DNA of 64,000 bases from Lytechinus variegatus (GCF_018143015.1 NC_054742.1:54693195-54757194); one strand, 5' to 3'; counted from the first letter of the stretch, positions 20,102 to 32,018 are shown. Notes: generated by a model not told the origin, from the letters alone. Made by a program: numbers and translations.

Positions 20102-20688
20102 AATTTCTGTGTCGTATCCTTTTTATCGTAAGTTTATTCCTCGTTCGATTTAGTCATTACCAACATGACCAATATCTTCATCATGACCATCATCATCTCC
20201 ATGGCCTTCATCTTCATCATCATCATCATCAACATCATCATCATATCACCGTCACCCTCAGCTATTTGAAAACATATGCCCATTCTGCTTTATAAATGTA
20301 TTGAATAATTAAATTAGTATAAGTTTGGGATTGTCATTTTTTTCAAGCAATCTGCTTATGATGACAATCCTTCTCCTGCAAATTGTGGATATCATATAAT
20401 CATTTTTGTCTGGAATTATCTTTTTAGTACTCTTTATTTATAATTCATGCCCAAAATGCTAACATATTGTGTTTATAATGTAATGAAAAATGTATTATAC
20501 GAATGTTATGGATGCAGAAGAAAACAATAAATCAAATCAAATCAAATATCTAAATCTGCTTCCAAGCTGAAGCCAGCAACTAACTGCCGTGTATTCTTTC
20601 TTTAAAAAGCAAGTGCACAACTAGTTACTAACAATGCACATAGTATTTCTATATCCATTTTTGCATGCAGGGTAAAAGAGCATTGTCA

Positions 20689-21280
20689 ATTAAAGGTCAA
20701 GTCCACCCCAGAAAATGTGGATTTTAATCAACAGAGAAAAATTAAAAAAGAATAACGCTAGAATATTCATCAAAATTAGATATAAAATGAGAAAACTATG
20801 ATATTTTGAAATTTTACTTATTTTTTTTCACAAAGCAGTTTTATGCACATCTCAGCGAAATGCAAATGAGAGAGTTGATGGTGTTCCTCACTATTTTTTT
20901 TATTGTTTGAATTTTCATTATTTCAAGTTTTACACATTTTACAAGGATCAGTTTGACTGAACCATAAAATGTTAAAATAATTGTAATTCCCCATGTTTAT
21001 GGATGAACGGAGAAAACTTGTTTTACCTTCCAATAAGGGAAAATGATATTTCATACAATAAAATACAAAAGATACAGCGAGTGAGTGACGTCATCAGTCC
21101 CCTCATTTGCATACCGACCAGGATGTGCATATAACTGCTTTGTGAATAAAGGAAAACTTAAAACTCTCACAAATTTCATGTTATACATCCGATTTTGATG
21201 AATTTTTCACTCTCATTCTTGTTGTATTTTTCTCTTTTTGTTAAATCAATTTATTGTTGGGGGTGGACTTGTCCTTTAAT
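20689..21280. mobile_element. Foldback element with ATTAAAGGTCAAGTCCACCCC ends
   Basis: Terminal inverted repeats ATTAAAGGTCAAGTCCACCCC and its counterpart GGGGTGGACTTGTCCTTTAAT bound 592 bp. Inside, further inverted blocks (GCAAATGAG with TGTGCATAAAACTGC-type phrases) repeat the same arrangement, giving nested arms. The outer flanks contain TTAA. Noncoding. Counterpart: 48103-48694. Confidence 0.75.
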
Positions 21281-21381
21281 TAAGTACCTTGCTCACGGGC
21301 ATAGGTGCCGCGGCCGGGATCGAACCCCTGACTTTCCATGTATGGCCAGGCGCCTAAAACCACTCGGCCGCATCACCGTGT
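21281..21381 (-). mobile_element. tRNA-derived SINE head abutting the foldback element
   Basis: On the minus strand a 74-nt tRNA-like block (21304-21377) begins GGTGATGCGGCCGAGTGG, like the A box of tRNA-Leu/Ser, and includes GGGGTTCGATCCC, a consensus B box. The acceptor arm pairs at about six of seven positions. The anticodon arm is degenerate and the tail continues as TATGCCCGTGAGCAAGGTAC. This fits a SINE, not a working tRNA gene. Confidence 0.7.
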
Positions 21382-22483
21382 ATTCTTGAAGGCTTTGAGA
21401 AATATGAAGCTCAATATATACATGTTATGTATGTTATACAATTTTATATTTAAAATATCGGTTGGTAACCATTACTGTCTTGATAAAAGCCCATACGAAT
21501 GTCTTAACATTATTTTAAAAATCTCTTAAAGAGGGCTGAATATATAAAACTGCAACATTATAAAAATGTTATACATCATAATCTCAATAACAACATGCAA
21601 ATTAATTTCTTTGCCTGTAGGTACATTAAAGATTATAATACTTGCAGAAAAAGACAAAGTTCAATACATCATATCCATTTTTTTTATTTATAAAAGCAGA
21701 AACGATTTCTGCAGTCTGTACAATAGGCCTTCATATAATGTATGCTGTTAACACTAGAATTAGTCATACCCGTTGAAAAAAAAGCAGGACGATTTTTTTC
21801 CTGAAAAGGAAATAAAAGCCCATTTTGTATCGTTTGTAGCTGTCTTTACAAATGAATGTGTTCTATGTTTTCACCTCATTTTGGCATTAAAATGAATTGA
21901 GTCATTTGTTCAAATGCACAGATCCTCCTCGCCATTCATAGCATTGGTGATATAGACCTATTATTTTTGTTATAAGATCACAAATTGGGGAAAAAAACAA
22001 CAATCCAATATTTAGTATTAGTACTGAAAGTGGTATTTCAGTTTTTAATGTAAATTTAACTGTAGGTGATCGGGTATGTTATCTCTTTGTTGGAAATACA
22101 GTACTATTATCATGAACATATAGTGTTCTACGATATTTTTGTTTAATTCGGTAATATTTATAAGAATGAACAGAGATTTGCGTCACACTTGGCTACCGAT
22201 ATGACTAATAATTCATGTTATAATGTCTGTTATTTCGGACAAATCTGAATACCATACAACGCTAGCAGATAAATCTCTTAGAAAGTAAACTAATAATCGG
22301 AGTGAAGTTTTACCAGATTCAAAATCTTGGGAAGATTTTGGAGTATCACCAGAAAGTATAATTTTTTTACTACCTCATTCTCAAGAAGGGCACAATATAT
22401 CTCTATGTTCCCGAATTCGTCCTACGCTGTAGGATGAAAAAAACCTCTCTACACGAGCATTTTTTGGCAACGGACCTCTCGTC
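21382..22483 (-). other. 3' flank of gene 2
   Basis: Downstream of the gene 2 stop at 22484 in gene sense; it should hold the 3' UTR and polyadenylation site. A possible AATAAA on the minus strand is near 21683. No other gene seen. Confidence 0.35.
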
Positions 22484-22591
22484 TCACTCGTGAAACGTGT
22501 TGAACTCTGATGTTTGTTGTCCATTAATGTGAGATGGAGATACGTAGCCATTCATCGGCATGCAGTAACTGGCATTGGAAATTGCCGATAC
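22484..22591 (-). CDS. Gene 2 C-terminal coding exon
   Basis: A 108-bp exon after a strong polypyrimidine tract (TTTCTTTTTGTAACAG). It reads [20 protein letters not shown] then 15 more residues to TGA at 22484. Phase 0 matches the CGG|GTACGT donor of the preceding exon. The protein sequence is identical in the gene 3 copy, where the only difference I noted is silent. GYVSPS is a YxxP-type motif. In gene 2 the upstream frameshift would stop translation before this exon. Confidence 0.6.
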   Translation of the reverse strand, partial: VSAISNASYCMPMNGYVSPSHINGQQTSEFNTFHE

Positions 22592-23123
22592 CTGTTACAA
22601 AAAGAAAGTCAAGGAAAAAGATCATCGAAATATAAACATTTTCATGAATGTAACCTGACCTGAATGACAATGAGAAATGCGATCAATTCATAAAGCTGAA
22701 AAAGCAGTTAAAGCTCATAGGACGTGGAAAAGGGAACAGGGGCAGTGGGCTAAACCACACACAAAAAATGAAATAATTTTTTACGTCAAATGATTTTTTT
22801 TCCAACCCAACCGGGTACCCATTTTACATTCTAATCATAAATGGAAAATTAACATATACAACTCTGGAAATGTCCCATCAATAACGTTCTCTTTCTTCAG
22901 CTCGTTGTAGAGGTGCCCCTACTATTTCATGTGGCCCCCACACTTTAAAGATTAGATTACCTTTTGTGGGGACAATATTTCTTACTTAAAAGAGCTCCTA
23001 TTCCTCTCACAATTATTTATAATTTCCTCTTAAATTCATGTTACTTGTGCCCTTTCCGTTCACTCTCAAATATCATTTCGGAAAAATATATGTTTATTCA
23101 ACTGCAAAATTATTGTGACGTAC

Positions 23124-23570
23124 CCGATTCCCAGCGGGGGAGACACGGAAAATCTCTGTGGCGTATGGACTGTTTAGTTTTTCATTGAGTTTTACATATT
23201 CACCACCACCACCCTTGAGGACGGGTCCAATTCTAAATAGCTTCCCCTACATGCCCCGTCGTCTATCGTGTCGTAGTAGCTAGGTGGGGATCGGGTCGGT
23301 CTGGAGGAAGTGGTGGAGGAAGAGAACCATTGCTTCTCGGGAAATCCAATCCTTCTTGGTACCGATCAGCGTTTGGTCCATTCTCTTGGATTAGTCCGTT
23401 TTGGGAGCACGCCGGAGAGACGGCGTGTGACAAAGTCCCCGTTTGCTTCTGACTTCGGTAAACCACCACACCAACCAGGAATCCGATGATGAAAAAGGCC
23501 ATTACGATGCTGACACTCAGTGCGATAATGAGTACATCGGGATCCTTCGATTCTCCTGTGTTTGTGCCAT
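23124..23570 (-). pseudogene. Gene 2 transmembrane and cytoplasmic exon, frameshifted
   Basis: Phase 1 acceptor TCAACAG, donor CGG|GTACGT. It encodes [11 protein letters not shown], then a membrane span (about 26 hydrophobic residues from VLIIALSV to GVVVY), a basic stop-transfer segment RSQKQ and a polar tail with a [10 protein letters not shown] stretch. Compared with gene 3 it has four G instead of five at 23286-23289, a second one-base loss near 23213 and an in-frame 3-base loss near 23167. Reading stops within about eight codons of the first lesion, removing PPSY and all YxxI/L motifs. Since one lesion is a homopolymer change, a base-calling error is possible. Confidence 0.7.
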
Positions 23571-23871
23571 CTGTTGAGAAATGTTTGTTGAAATCCATCT
23601 GTCATCTAATAGCATAAATAGTGTGACGTATCATCGAAAAACTAAACGAAATCGAAAATGAAAAAAATATATCGGTAATAACATAACAAATACAATAAAT
23701 GTTTAAGAAATATCGCGCAAATAGAGATTATATTACATTCATAATGTAGATGTTTTTTGTGTATAGCATAAGAAGTGTCTCAATCGTAATAATCATTATA
23801 GCGATTGATTGCACTCAAACTGTACAGATGTCCGCAGTGTGGAACAGTGTGACTCACATCTTCAAATAAGT

Positions 23872-24020
23872 CCACACTGTGAACACCCAGGAACACAGTG
23901 GGGACACGCTGTGAACACACTGTGAACACAATGTTAACACAATGGGCACGCACTGTGAACACATTGGGGACATACTGTGAACACACTAAGAGCATACTGT
24001 GAAAACACCATAAACACACT
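23872..24020. repeat. 22-bp minisatellite in gene 2 intron (short allele)
   Basis: Tandem degenerate units of the type CACACTGTGAACACATTGGGGA lie between the membrane exon and the 33-bp stalk exon. The same site in gene 3 (51342-51610) is nearly twice as long, so the array length changed after the duplication. Cys/Val-rich reading frames over it are artefacts. Confidence 0.8.
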
Positions 24021-24135
24021 CTGTTCTTTCCTGCAGGATAGACCTCAAAATATCAGCGTCTGATATGAAAAGTGAAAAAAATAATTATTTTCAAATAAAT
24101 TCTTTTTTCACTTTTCTATATCCTGTGATGCTTAC

Positions 24136-24168
24136 CGTTTATAGTAGGTGACATAGTAGAAGTTGGTT
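24136..24168 (-). CDS. Gene 2 stalk micro-exon (33 bp)
   Basis: Acceptor TTTCAG, donor GTAAGC, phase 1-1. It reads [10 protein letters not shown] between split codons. It is Thr/Ser/Pro-rich and fits directly between the 45-bp exon and the membrane exon. The gene 3 copy is at 51721-51753. Confidence 0.6.
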
Positions 24169-24371
24169 CTGAAAAAAATCGAAATAAAAAAAACGTTGCC
24201 GTAAAAATCCTTGAAAATCAAATAATATCATACATGCAATCTACTTATCACTGTCTGGAATTGTATTATAGGGAGAAGGAATGAAACATTTTAAATAGCA
24301 GTATTTTGTTGTTGTTTTTTACACCTCTCCAGCACCCCACAATGTCAATAATGTGTTTAATGGTTCCTTAC

Positions 24372-24416
24372 CACTGCGAGTTGTAGTCTTCGAAGTTGGG
24401 TCATGCGTCATGAAAT
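24372..24416 (-). CDS. Gene 2 stalk micro-exon (45 bp)
   Basis: Acceptor TTTCAG, donor GTAAGG, phase 1-1. It reads [14 protein letters not shown] between split codons. The gene 3 copy at 52227-52271 differs by Met to Ile and Pro to Ala only, and keeps its splice sites. Confidence 0.6.
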
Positions 24417-25038
24417 CTGAAATCGAATGAAAAACTAATTCGGTTATTTTGTCTCCATCTCTCCCCCTCTCTCTCTTCTCTCTCTCACCTTTTCTACCTT
24501 TATTCACCCCTCTCCGGAGGTGGATGTTTCGAATACATGACTGTACTAGGGAGTTTTTGCACCGGGGCGAAGAACGCTTTCAAGAACATAGAAATTTATC
24601 CTCAAACGCTCTTCATGACAATAACCAACAAAGAACTCTGTCGAAAAGTGATGAATCCATATAGCAGTTTCATCCTGGACAAACGACATAATTTTGCAAT
24701 TCTTTGTCGGCTCCAAAACTAAGGAAGGACTGCTCCCGTTCACTAATTTTCGAAAAAGGCCTCACAGCTGTTCATTGTCATTTGAATTTGACGGACATTT
24801 TTAACACATTTACTGTGTTCTAGACATGGTTCTAAGGTATTCGCTCTGCGTGGCGGTGCGAATACTCGCTACTTACACACAAGGGCACTAATTACACTAA
24901 CACCTTTCTACTAAATTCACGACAATTTGTAACGAGTTTGAGTTCGTTTTGATAGCCACATCGGTATTTAAACAAAATTAATTATGCAATGTGTCATGAA
25001 GTTGCGATTCCCTACACTTCATTGTGATATCCACATAC

Positions 25039-25080
25039 CTGTTACATCCGTTGTCTGTGTTGCGATCGTCGTAATGTCAG
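25039..25080 (-). CDS. Gene 2 stalk micro-exon (42 bp), proximal copy
   Basis: Acceptor TTTTTTAG, donor GTATGT, phase 1-1. It reads DITTIATQTTDVT between split codons. It is one of two 42-bp exons in gene 2 (the other is 27566-27607), both Thr-rich. Confidence 0.62.
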
Positions 25081-25238
25081 CTAAAAAAAACACATAAGCA
25101 TGGATGTCTTTAGAATTCGTAACGAGACTTTATCTTTATGGTGTTGCCTATTCCTAATAAAAATGTAATTAATACAATTACATGGATGGTACAGGCTGGA
25201 GATATTTATATCTTGATAAATAGAGTAAAATTTTCAGA

Positions 25239-25733
25239 GCAAAATACTGAAAATTTGATCAAAATCGGATAACAAATAATGAAGTTATTGAATTTTAAAA
25301 ATTTGCATTATTCCGGGTAAACAGTTCTAGGCATGTCTTCATGAATTTTCATTAGGTAGGCTGATGATGTCACATCCCCTCTTGTTCTTTTGTATTTTAT
25401 TATATGAAATTAGGTTTATTTAAAAAAAAATTCTACCAAGAACTAAAACAATTGGATTGACAACTGATTAAGTTCATTGGTTATTTATTACCGCAACTTA
25501 TTTCAGCATAATGGAGACACATTATTTACACATGTATGAAAAGAAATGTAACAATTATGATTTCATGTAATAACATAAGAAAAAGGAAAGTGGGGATTTG
25601 ACATCATCAGCCCACACAATGAATATTCATGACGATGTGCGTATAACTGTTTTTCACAAAATACTGATAAACTTTAAAATTCAATAACTTCGTTATTTGT
25701 TATCCGATTTTGATGAAATTTTCATCATTTTCC
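25239..25733. mobile_element. Foldback (MITE-like) element with ~58-bp terminal inverted repeats
   Basis: The left arm (25239-25298) and the right arm (25673-25733) are near-perfect inverted copies sharing the core CAAAATCGGATAACAAATAA. There is no coding capacity. Related copies or parts lie at 1-41 (right arm only), 27774-28018 (internally deleted), 53087-53581, 54828-55310 and 56553-57041, each next to a stalk exon. It is a nonautonomous element of unknown superfamily. Confidence 0.7.
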
Positions 25734-26038
25734 AAGTCCTTTGGAAGCGCATAGTGACATTATTCATAATTGTGATATGCACTATACAAGAACTGTTTTT
25801 TATCATTATTATTATCATTTTGCTTTGTGAATTTTACTATACTTATTTAGATATGAATATTTTCTGCCTGGACCTTTCCGTTAAATCGAGTGACAGCAAC
25901 AAGCGGATCAGCAGTACCCTCAACATTTTATTCATTGTCACAAGGCTTATTGTGAACCCTTATCTCCATCGTCGAATATACATGGAAAATAGTCATTTCA
26001 ACACCAGTATGAACTATAAATAAATTGTCAATCCAAAA

Positions 26039-26326
26039 TTTACTGGCTTGTGTCATCACATTTGGTTATCGCGTCTGGTCGGGCAGTCGTTAAACCCGAA
26101 GATTCGTAAAATGTTAAATTTCCGAAACGTCGGGTCCAGTTTACCCTACCATTCGAGAGAAGTTACAGCTAAATTCCCGAAAATTCGGGTCCAATTTACC
26201 CGATGTTCTATTAGAATTATGGTCGGGTAAACTGGACCCTACGTTTCTGGAATTAGGGGCCCCGTTTTCTCGAATGGTCGGGTTACGAGATTTCTCTACT
26301 CGATGTGATGACACAAGCCAATTTAC
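26039..26326. mobile_element. Hairpin-rich foldback element beside a stalk exon
   Basis: The ends are inverted (TTTACTGGCTTGTGTCATCA and its near-complement). Inside, a stem of about 17 bp (GGGTCCAATTTACCCGA and TCGGGTAAACTGGACCC) surrounds a short loop. Sister copies lie at 340-630, 28317-28606, 53885-54172, 55613-55900 and 57343-57630, always just 3' (in gene sense) of a 48-bp exon. Confidence 0.7.
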
Positions 26327-26430
26327 TTAAAATCTTTCAAAATAATTATGCAAGTATGGCAACAAAGATTTTTAAAAGTGTGAAGAAAAACATTTATGAC
26401 GAATGTTAGGACTACGAAACCTCTTCCTAC

Positions 26431-26478
26431 CTGTAGTTGAGCTATCCGTCGTCTGAATCGGCCTTTGTGTGGTAATTT
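26431..26478 (-). CDS. Gene 2 stalk micro-exon (48 bp), proximal copy
   Basis: Acceptor ACAG, donor GTAGGA, phase 1-1. It reads [15 protein letters not shown] between split codons. It lies between the two 42-bp exons. The pair 48+42 is present twice in gene 2. Confidence 0.62.
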
Positions 26479-27565
26479 CTGTTTTGATAATAGAGTAATA
26501 CTTGTCAAATAATAATTCTAGTATTAATTGTAGTAACATAATAGTAATATAATTCTAGTAATAATTGTGTAAGTATAGTTTTTCGTTTGTCTTTTTGCAA
26601 AATTAACGCAGTAAACGCAATTGAATTCTAATTATATCGATGTCAAAAACTCTGTCAGTACTACAAGACTCAATTCTAGTCAAATTTGAAAAAAAAATTA
26701 ACAAAGTTTACAAGAAAAGCATTTTTTTTTTAATTATGTGTCAGCCCATCTCACACCTCAAAATATGTCGGTCTTTGTAAAAGAGTTTCCGTCAGGTTTG
26801 AAACTGCAGAGCTAAACTTTACAGTAATATATCTCGTTAAGATAAGATACATGATAATCATGATGATTTATAGGATGGAATTTCTCAATGTAAATAAAAT
26901 GAAAAATATCCAATTTTTTTAAATATTATTGATGATTTGCCTATGAGAGAGAGGTTTTTATACATGTCTTGGAATTTGTCCAAAGTTCTTACAGATTAAA
27001 CTGTCATAGATCCAATGAATAACGCGATACGTTTTATATAGTTTTATCAACACATATTTAAGCTAACAGAAAATATGCCATAGATGCTTATCAACTTGGA
27101 TTTCGGTGTGTAAGATAAACAAATGATGATGAAACGGGTATGATATCTTGCTTTCAGACAAAGATTTAACTTTGAGTCCTTTCAAAGTTGTACGACATCC
27201 GTGTCGAGTGTTATCGTTGGTAATTATTTGATCAGGTAACAAGGTTTGAAAACAAAGTGAACAGTAAAAGATAAAAAGATAATTTTACCAGATCAATAAC
27301 TGGGATTACGTGAGAATAATTCATAACATAGCTTTATGAAGAGGGTATTGTGCGTTTAGAAAATTATTGAACTTTATCCTCGTGTTTTCTTACACACTCG
27401 CTACTTACACACAAGGGCACTAATTACACTAACACCTTTCTACTAAATTCACGACAATTTGTAACGAGTTTGAGTTCGTTTTGATAGCCACATTGGTATT
27501 TAAACAAATTATGCAATGTGTCATGAAGTTGCGATTCCCTACACTTCAGTGTAATATCCACATAC

Positions 27566-27607
27566 CTGTTACATCCGTTGTCTGTGTTGCGATCGTCGTA
27601 ATGTCAG
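27566..27607 (-). CDS. Gene 2 stalk micro-exon (42 bp), distal copy
   Basis: Same splice sites, phase and coding sense as 25039-25080, and a product of the local duplication. The intact GT and AG dinucleotides suggest it can still be used. Confidence 0.6.
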
Positions 27608-28709
27608 CTAAAAAAAACACATAAGCATGGATGTCTTTAGAATTCGTAACGAGACTTTATCTTTATGGTGTTGCCTATTCCTAATAAAATGTAATCAATA
27701 CAATTACATGGATGGTACAGGCTGGAGATATTTATATCTTGATAAATAGAGTAAAATTTTCAGAGCAAAATATTGAAAATTCGATCAAAATCGGATAACA
27801 AATAACGAAGTTATTTAATTTTAAAGATTTGCATTATTCGGGTAAACAGTTCTAGGCATGTCTTCATGACACATGGGGATTTGACATCATCAGCCCACAC
27901 AATGAATATTCATGACGATGTGCGTATAACTGTTTTTCACAAAATACTGATAAACTTTAAAATTCAATAACTTCGTTATTTGTTATCCGATTTTGATGAA
28001 ATTTTCATCATTTTCCAAGTCCTTTGAAAGCGCATAGTGACATTATTCATAATTGTGATATGCGCTATACAAGAACTTTTTATTATTATTGTCATTTTGC
28101 TTTGTGAATTTTACTCTACTTATTTAGATATGAATATTTTCTGCCTGGACCTTTCCGTTAAATCGAGTGTAAACAACAAGCGGATCAGCAGTACCCTCAA
28201 CATTTTATTCATTGTCATAAGGCTTATTGTGAACCCTTATCTCCCATCGTCGATGATACATGGAAAATAGTCATTTCAACACCAGTATGAACTATAAATA
28301 AATTGTCAATCCAAAATTTACTGGCTTGTGTCATCAAATTTGGTTATCGCGTCTGGTCGGGCAGTCGTTAAACCCGAAGATTCGTGAAAATGTTAAATTT
28401 CCGAAACGTCGGGTCCAGTTTACCCCACCATTCGAGAGAAGTTACAGCTAAGTTCCCGAAAATTCGGGTCCAATTTACCCGATGTTCTATTAGAATTATG
28501 GTCGGGTAAACTGGACCCTACGTTTCTGGAATTAGGGGCCCCGTTTTCTCGAATGGTCGGGTTACGAGATTTTTCTACTCGATGTGATGACACAAGCCAA
28601 TTTACTTAAAATCTTTCAAGATAATTATGCAAGCATGACAACAAAGATTTAAAAAAGTGTGAAGAAAAACATTTATGACGAATGTTAGGACTATAAAACC
28701 TTTTCCTAC

Positions 28710-28757
28710 CTGTAGTTGAGCTCTCCGTCGTCTGAATCGGCCTTTGTGTGGTAATTT
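28710..28757 (-). CDS. Gene 2 stalk micro-exon (48 bp), distal copy
   Basis: Acceptor ACAG, donor GTAGGA, phase 1-1. It reads [15 protein letters not shown], identical to the gene 1 exon at 734-781. It is the first stalk exon after the EGF module in gene 2. Confidence 0.62.
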
Positions 28758-30224
28758 CTGTTTTGATAATAGAGTTATACTTGTCTAATATTAATTCTAG
28801 TATTAATAATTGTAATAATATAGTATTAATATGATTCTAGTAATAATTGTGTAAGTATAGTTTTTCGTTTGTCTTTTTGTAAAATTAACGCAGTAAACGC
28901 AATTGAATTATAGTTATATCGATGTCAAAAACTCTGTTAGTACAACAAGACTCAATAGTCAAATTTGAAAAAAAAAATAGACAAAGATTACAAGAAAAGC
29001 ATATTTTGAAAAAAATGTGTTAGCCCATCCCACACCTCAAAATATGTTGGTATTTGTAAAAGAGTTTCCGTCAGGTTTGAAAATGCAGAGCTAAACTTTA
29101 AAATAATATATATCGTTAAGATTGATCAACCATAACCAATCAAATAAGATACATTATAATCATGATATTTTTTACTTTTTTAGGATGGAATTTCTCAGTG
29201 TAAACAAAATGAAAAATATCCAATATTTTTTTAAATATTATTGATTTGCCTGTGAGAGAGAGGTTTTTATACATGTCTTGGAATTTGTCCAGAGTTCTTA
29301 CAGATTAAACTGTCATAGATCCAATGAATAACGCATCACGTTTTATATAGTTTTATCAACACATATTTAAACTAACAGAGAATAAGCCATAGATGCTTAT
29401 CAACTTGGATTTCGGTGTGTAAGATAAACAAATGGTGATGAAACAGGTATGATCTTGCTTTCAGACAAAGATTTAACTTTGACCCCTTTCAAAGTTGTAC
29501 GACATCCGTGTCGAGTGTTATCGTTGGTAATTATTTGATCAGGTAACAAGTTTTGAAAACAAAGTGAACAGTAAAAGATAAAAAGATAATTTTACCAGAT
29601 CAATAACTGGAATTACGTGAGAATGATTCATAGCATAGCTTTATGAAGAGGGTATTGTGCGTTCAGAAAATTATCGAACTTTATCCTCGTGTATTGTTAG
29701 CAAATGTTAGGCAATAAACAAGTTTTAAGAATACAGTGCAATATTACACTTTACTATTAAACATCAAATTCGGAGATTGAGTCAGAAGATAAATGATAAT
29801 ATCCACAAGTTACTTGTATATTGTAAGGGACTTCCGTGTGCAGATGTTTACAATATTTAACCCCCACTCCCACCCCGTGCCGAAATATCAATCGCATAAC
29901 TACGCAGCGGGGTGGGGTGTTAACTCTCCACGCTCATAATTTTTTTCAACAAAAAGTATATGCGAATAGTGCCCAAGATCGCAATAAGTTAGAATATTCA
30001 GGGTAATATTATTGTGGTTTGCAAATATACATGAAGGTAATTCCTGCTTTATTCTGTAAGCTCGTTTTAAGGAAATATCGACAAATAAACAAAACTCCCT
30101 GATTAATTTTTTAAACGCTAAAGTATGAAAAACAGATTTAGATAGTTCTTGCCAATCTGAAATAAGGTTACAATGTTCCCACTTTAATGCCTAAAATAAG
30201 CTTTCCATCATGTTATAAACTTAC

Positions 30225-30338
30225 TGTTTTGGCACAAGTCTCCTTCATACTCGTTGGGACAGTGACATCGGAATGATTCGAACTCGTCGAAGCAGGTTCC
30301 TCCGTTTAGACAAGGAGAGTTCAAACATTCATCGATCA
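30225..30338 (-). CDS. Gene 2 EGF-like exon
   Basis: A 114-bp phase 1-1 exon whose product is identical to that of gene 1: six Cys, the Asx-hydroxylation consensus [12 protein letters not shown] and the O-fucose consensus CLNGGTC. Splice sites are intact. Confidence 0.85.
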
Positions 30339-31643
30339 CTGAGGGAAAAATCATGTACAGTAATTTATTTGGAAATCACAGAGCAATATTTGTGGTGTTG
30401 ACCGGTGTACATAAAGGAACTTCACCAGATTTTATTCGGTGTTAAACGTGTGGTGCTCAACAACTTGTACTGTCACTTTTACACTCTCTGGTGTTATGTT
30501 CATCTCTATTGTAACACCTCGATAAGCCTCGTTGTCTTCATCAAGTTTATTATGTGCATATTTTGTCCAATATGTGATTATTAATGTCACATATAATAAA
30601 CCGATCGGACCCGATTGTTATATTACATGTATCACGAAATAAAATCACAGCTACATTAGGGATTCCGAATGCAGTGCTTTGCTTTCAAATTACGGGTAAA
30701 AATACGTAAGGCGGGAGCCTTCCAGTGAAACTGTTTTTGAGAAGTCAACTTTCAAAAATTGAAAGAGGCATTTGCTATAACCATTAAAGTGACAAAAATA
30801 TAGATATCCCCTAAAAGTAATGCTTAACAAGATAACTGTAATAAATTGGACAAATTACTTCCATTATGTACGAGGAAATTATGCATTCATTAGACTTTTA
30901 TTGCATTACTCTGTTAGGTTGGGTTCACATGCAAAGATCAGTCATTAATGATTAGATTAATGGTATAATGTGTTTGAATCAACAAACATTACCGTCATTT
31001 ATTGGTATATACAAGAGCTATATTTATTTTGTGTAGAATTTGGGATTTTCCCTACTATTTCATTTCTAATGAGCACAAGTTGTTGGATTGTTTCAAAGGT
31101 TGACAACTTGTAATTGAAAGCAAAATATATTTATGTTGAAGAAACATACATCTACTTGTCGGGAATGCATGTAAAACATGTCATTAATATAAATTCAACA
31201 TGATCAATGTTACGTCGGGTTTGTCAAACAATGTTGCATGTCGTACGGGAAATTTTCACCTTTAATTCACCCGAACTCAAACATTTTTTGTTGGTTATGG
31301 GACTTTCACATCATTACCCGCTTTAACTTAATCATTGACATTAAAGAAAGTGTTATTTCCAAAACATTCAGCAAAGGGACTATAAATTGTTGTCAAAATG
31401 TCCCGTATGACACATATGGAATCGCCCCGGGGTGTTTCTTGTGAAAGGACTTGCCGGATCTTTTATCCGAAAAAGTCAGTTTTATCCTTTAGTAATACCG
31501 TAACAACAGCCAGACGCCTGTGTTTCTTAGCCAATCAAAATGAAGGAAAGTTGTCAAACCTGACAACTCGTCAGATAATAAAATGTTGATGAAATGCCCC
31601 CGCTCTTAATTTGTACTGAAATTACAAAAATGATTAATCATAC

Positions 31644-32018
31644 TTGTTATCAGTGTTAAGTTGAAGTAAATCCCTCTGTTGCAACATATGCCTTGAGAAT
31701 CCGATTGAAGCAGGAGCGTCAGTCTCGTCGTGTCCGTGAGGATATCGTCTGGAATCGCTGAACCTGTCAACTGGCATAGAGGTGTGTTCGTCTCTGCTAC
31801 ATGGCCAAAAAGGGTGGCCGCACCGATGTCAAAATCGATGAATTGAATTTTGATGGCCGTACCAGTGACGCGATTGTCGAACAGCCATTTGAAGTTCATG
31901 ACCGCATTGGGAAGAACCGGGTAGCTAAGGCTGATGAAGTCTTGTTGGAATGAGGCGTTATCAAGTTTCATGGCGAGGCCGAAAGATGACAAAGGTTCTG
32001 GACCTACATTCAGTATGT
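31644..32018 (-). CDS. Gene 2 CUB-like domain exon 4
   Basis: A 375-bp phase 1-1 exon. It differs from gene 1 by one replacement (Val to Ile before the CC pair) and one silent change near its 5' end. Splice sites are intact. Confidence 0.66.

Larger units (their letters stand above)
17185..20548 (+). mobile_element. CR1-group (Jockey superfamily) LINE, copy 1
   Basis: Plus-strand ORF2-like body with endonuclease then reverse transcriptase, followed by a 3' region with CAT microsatellite and a terminal AAATC repeat (about 20530-20548). No ORF1 is recognisable upstream, so the element is 5'-incomplete. The open frame extends back past the first ATG (17280) to about 17190. No target duplication was identified. 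The same insertion is at 44600-47960, so it predates the gene duplication. Confidence 0.8.
24872..28018. repeat. Local duplication carrying stalk exon cassettes in gene 2
   Basis: The sequence beginning CTCGCTACTTACACACAAGG at about 24872 begins again at about 27397, directly after a break in the sequence seen at 1690-1720. The repeated segment includes the 42-bp exon and the foldback element, and the flanking segment adds another 48-bp exon, giving the order 48-42-48-42. In the second copy the foldback element has lost its centre. Confidence 0.7.

Noticed and set aside
21304..21377. Functional tRNA gene
   Set aside because: A and B boxes are good, but the anticodon arm is degenerate, no long variable arm of Leu/Ser type is present, and a SINE tail follows.
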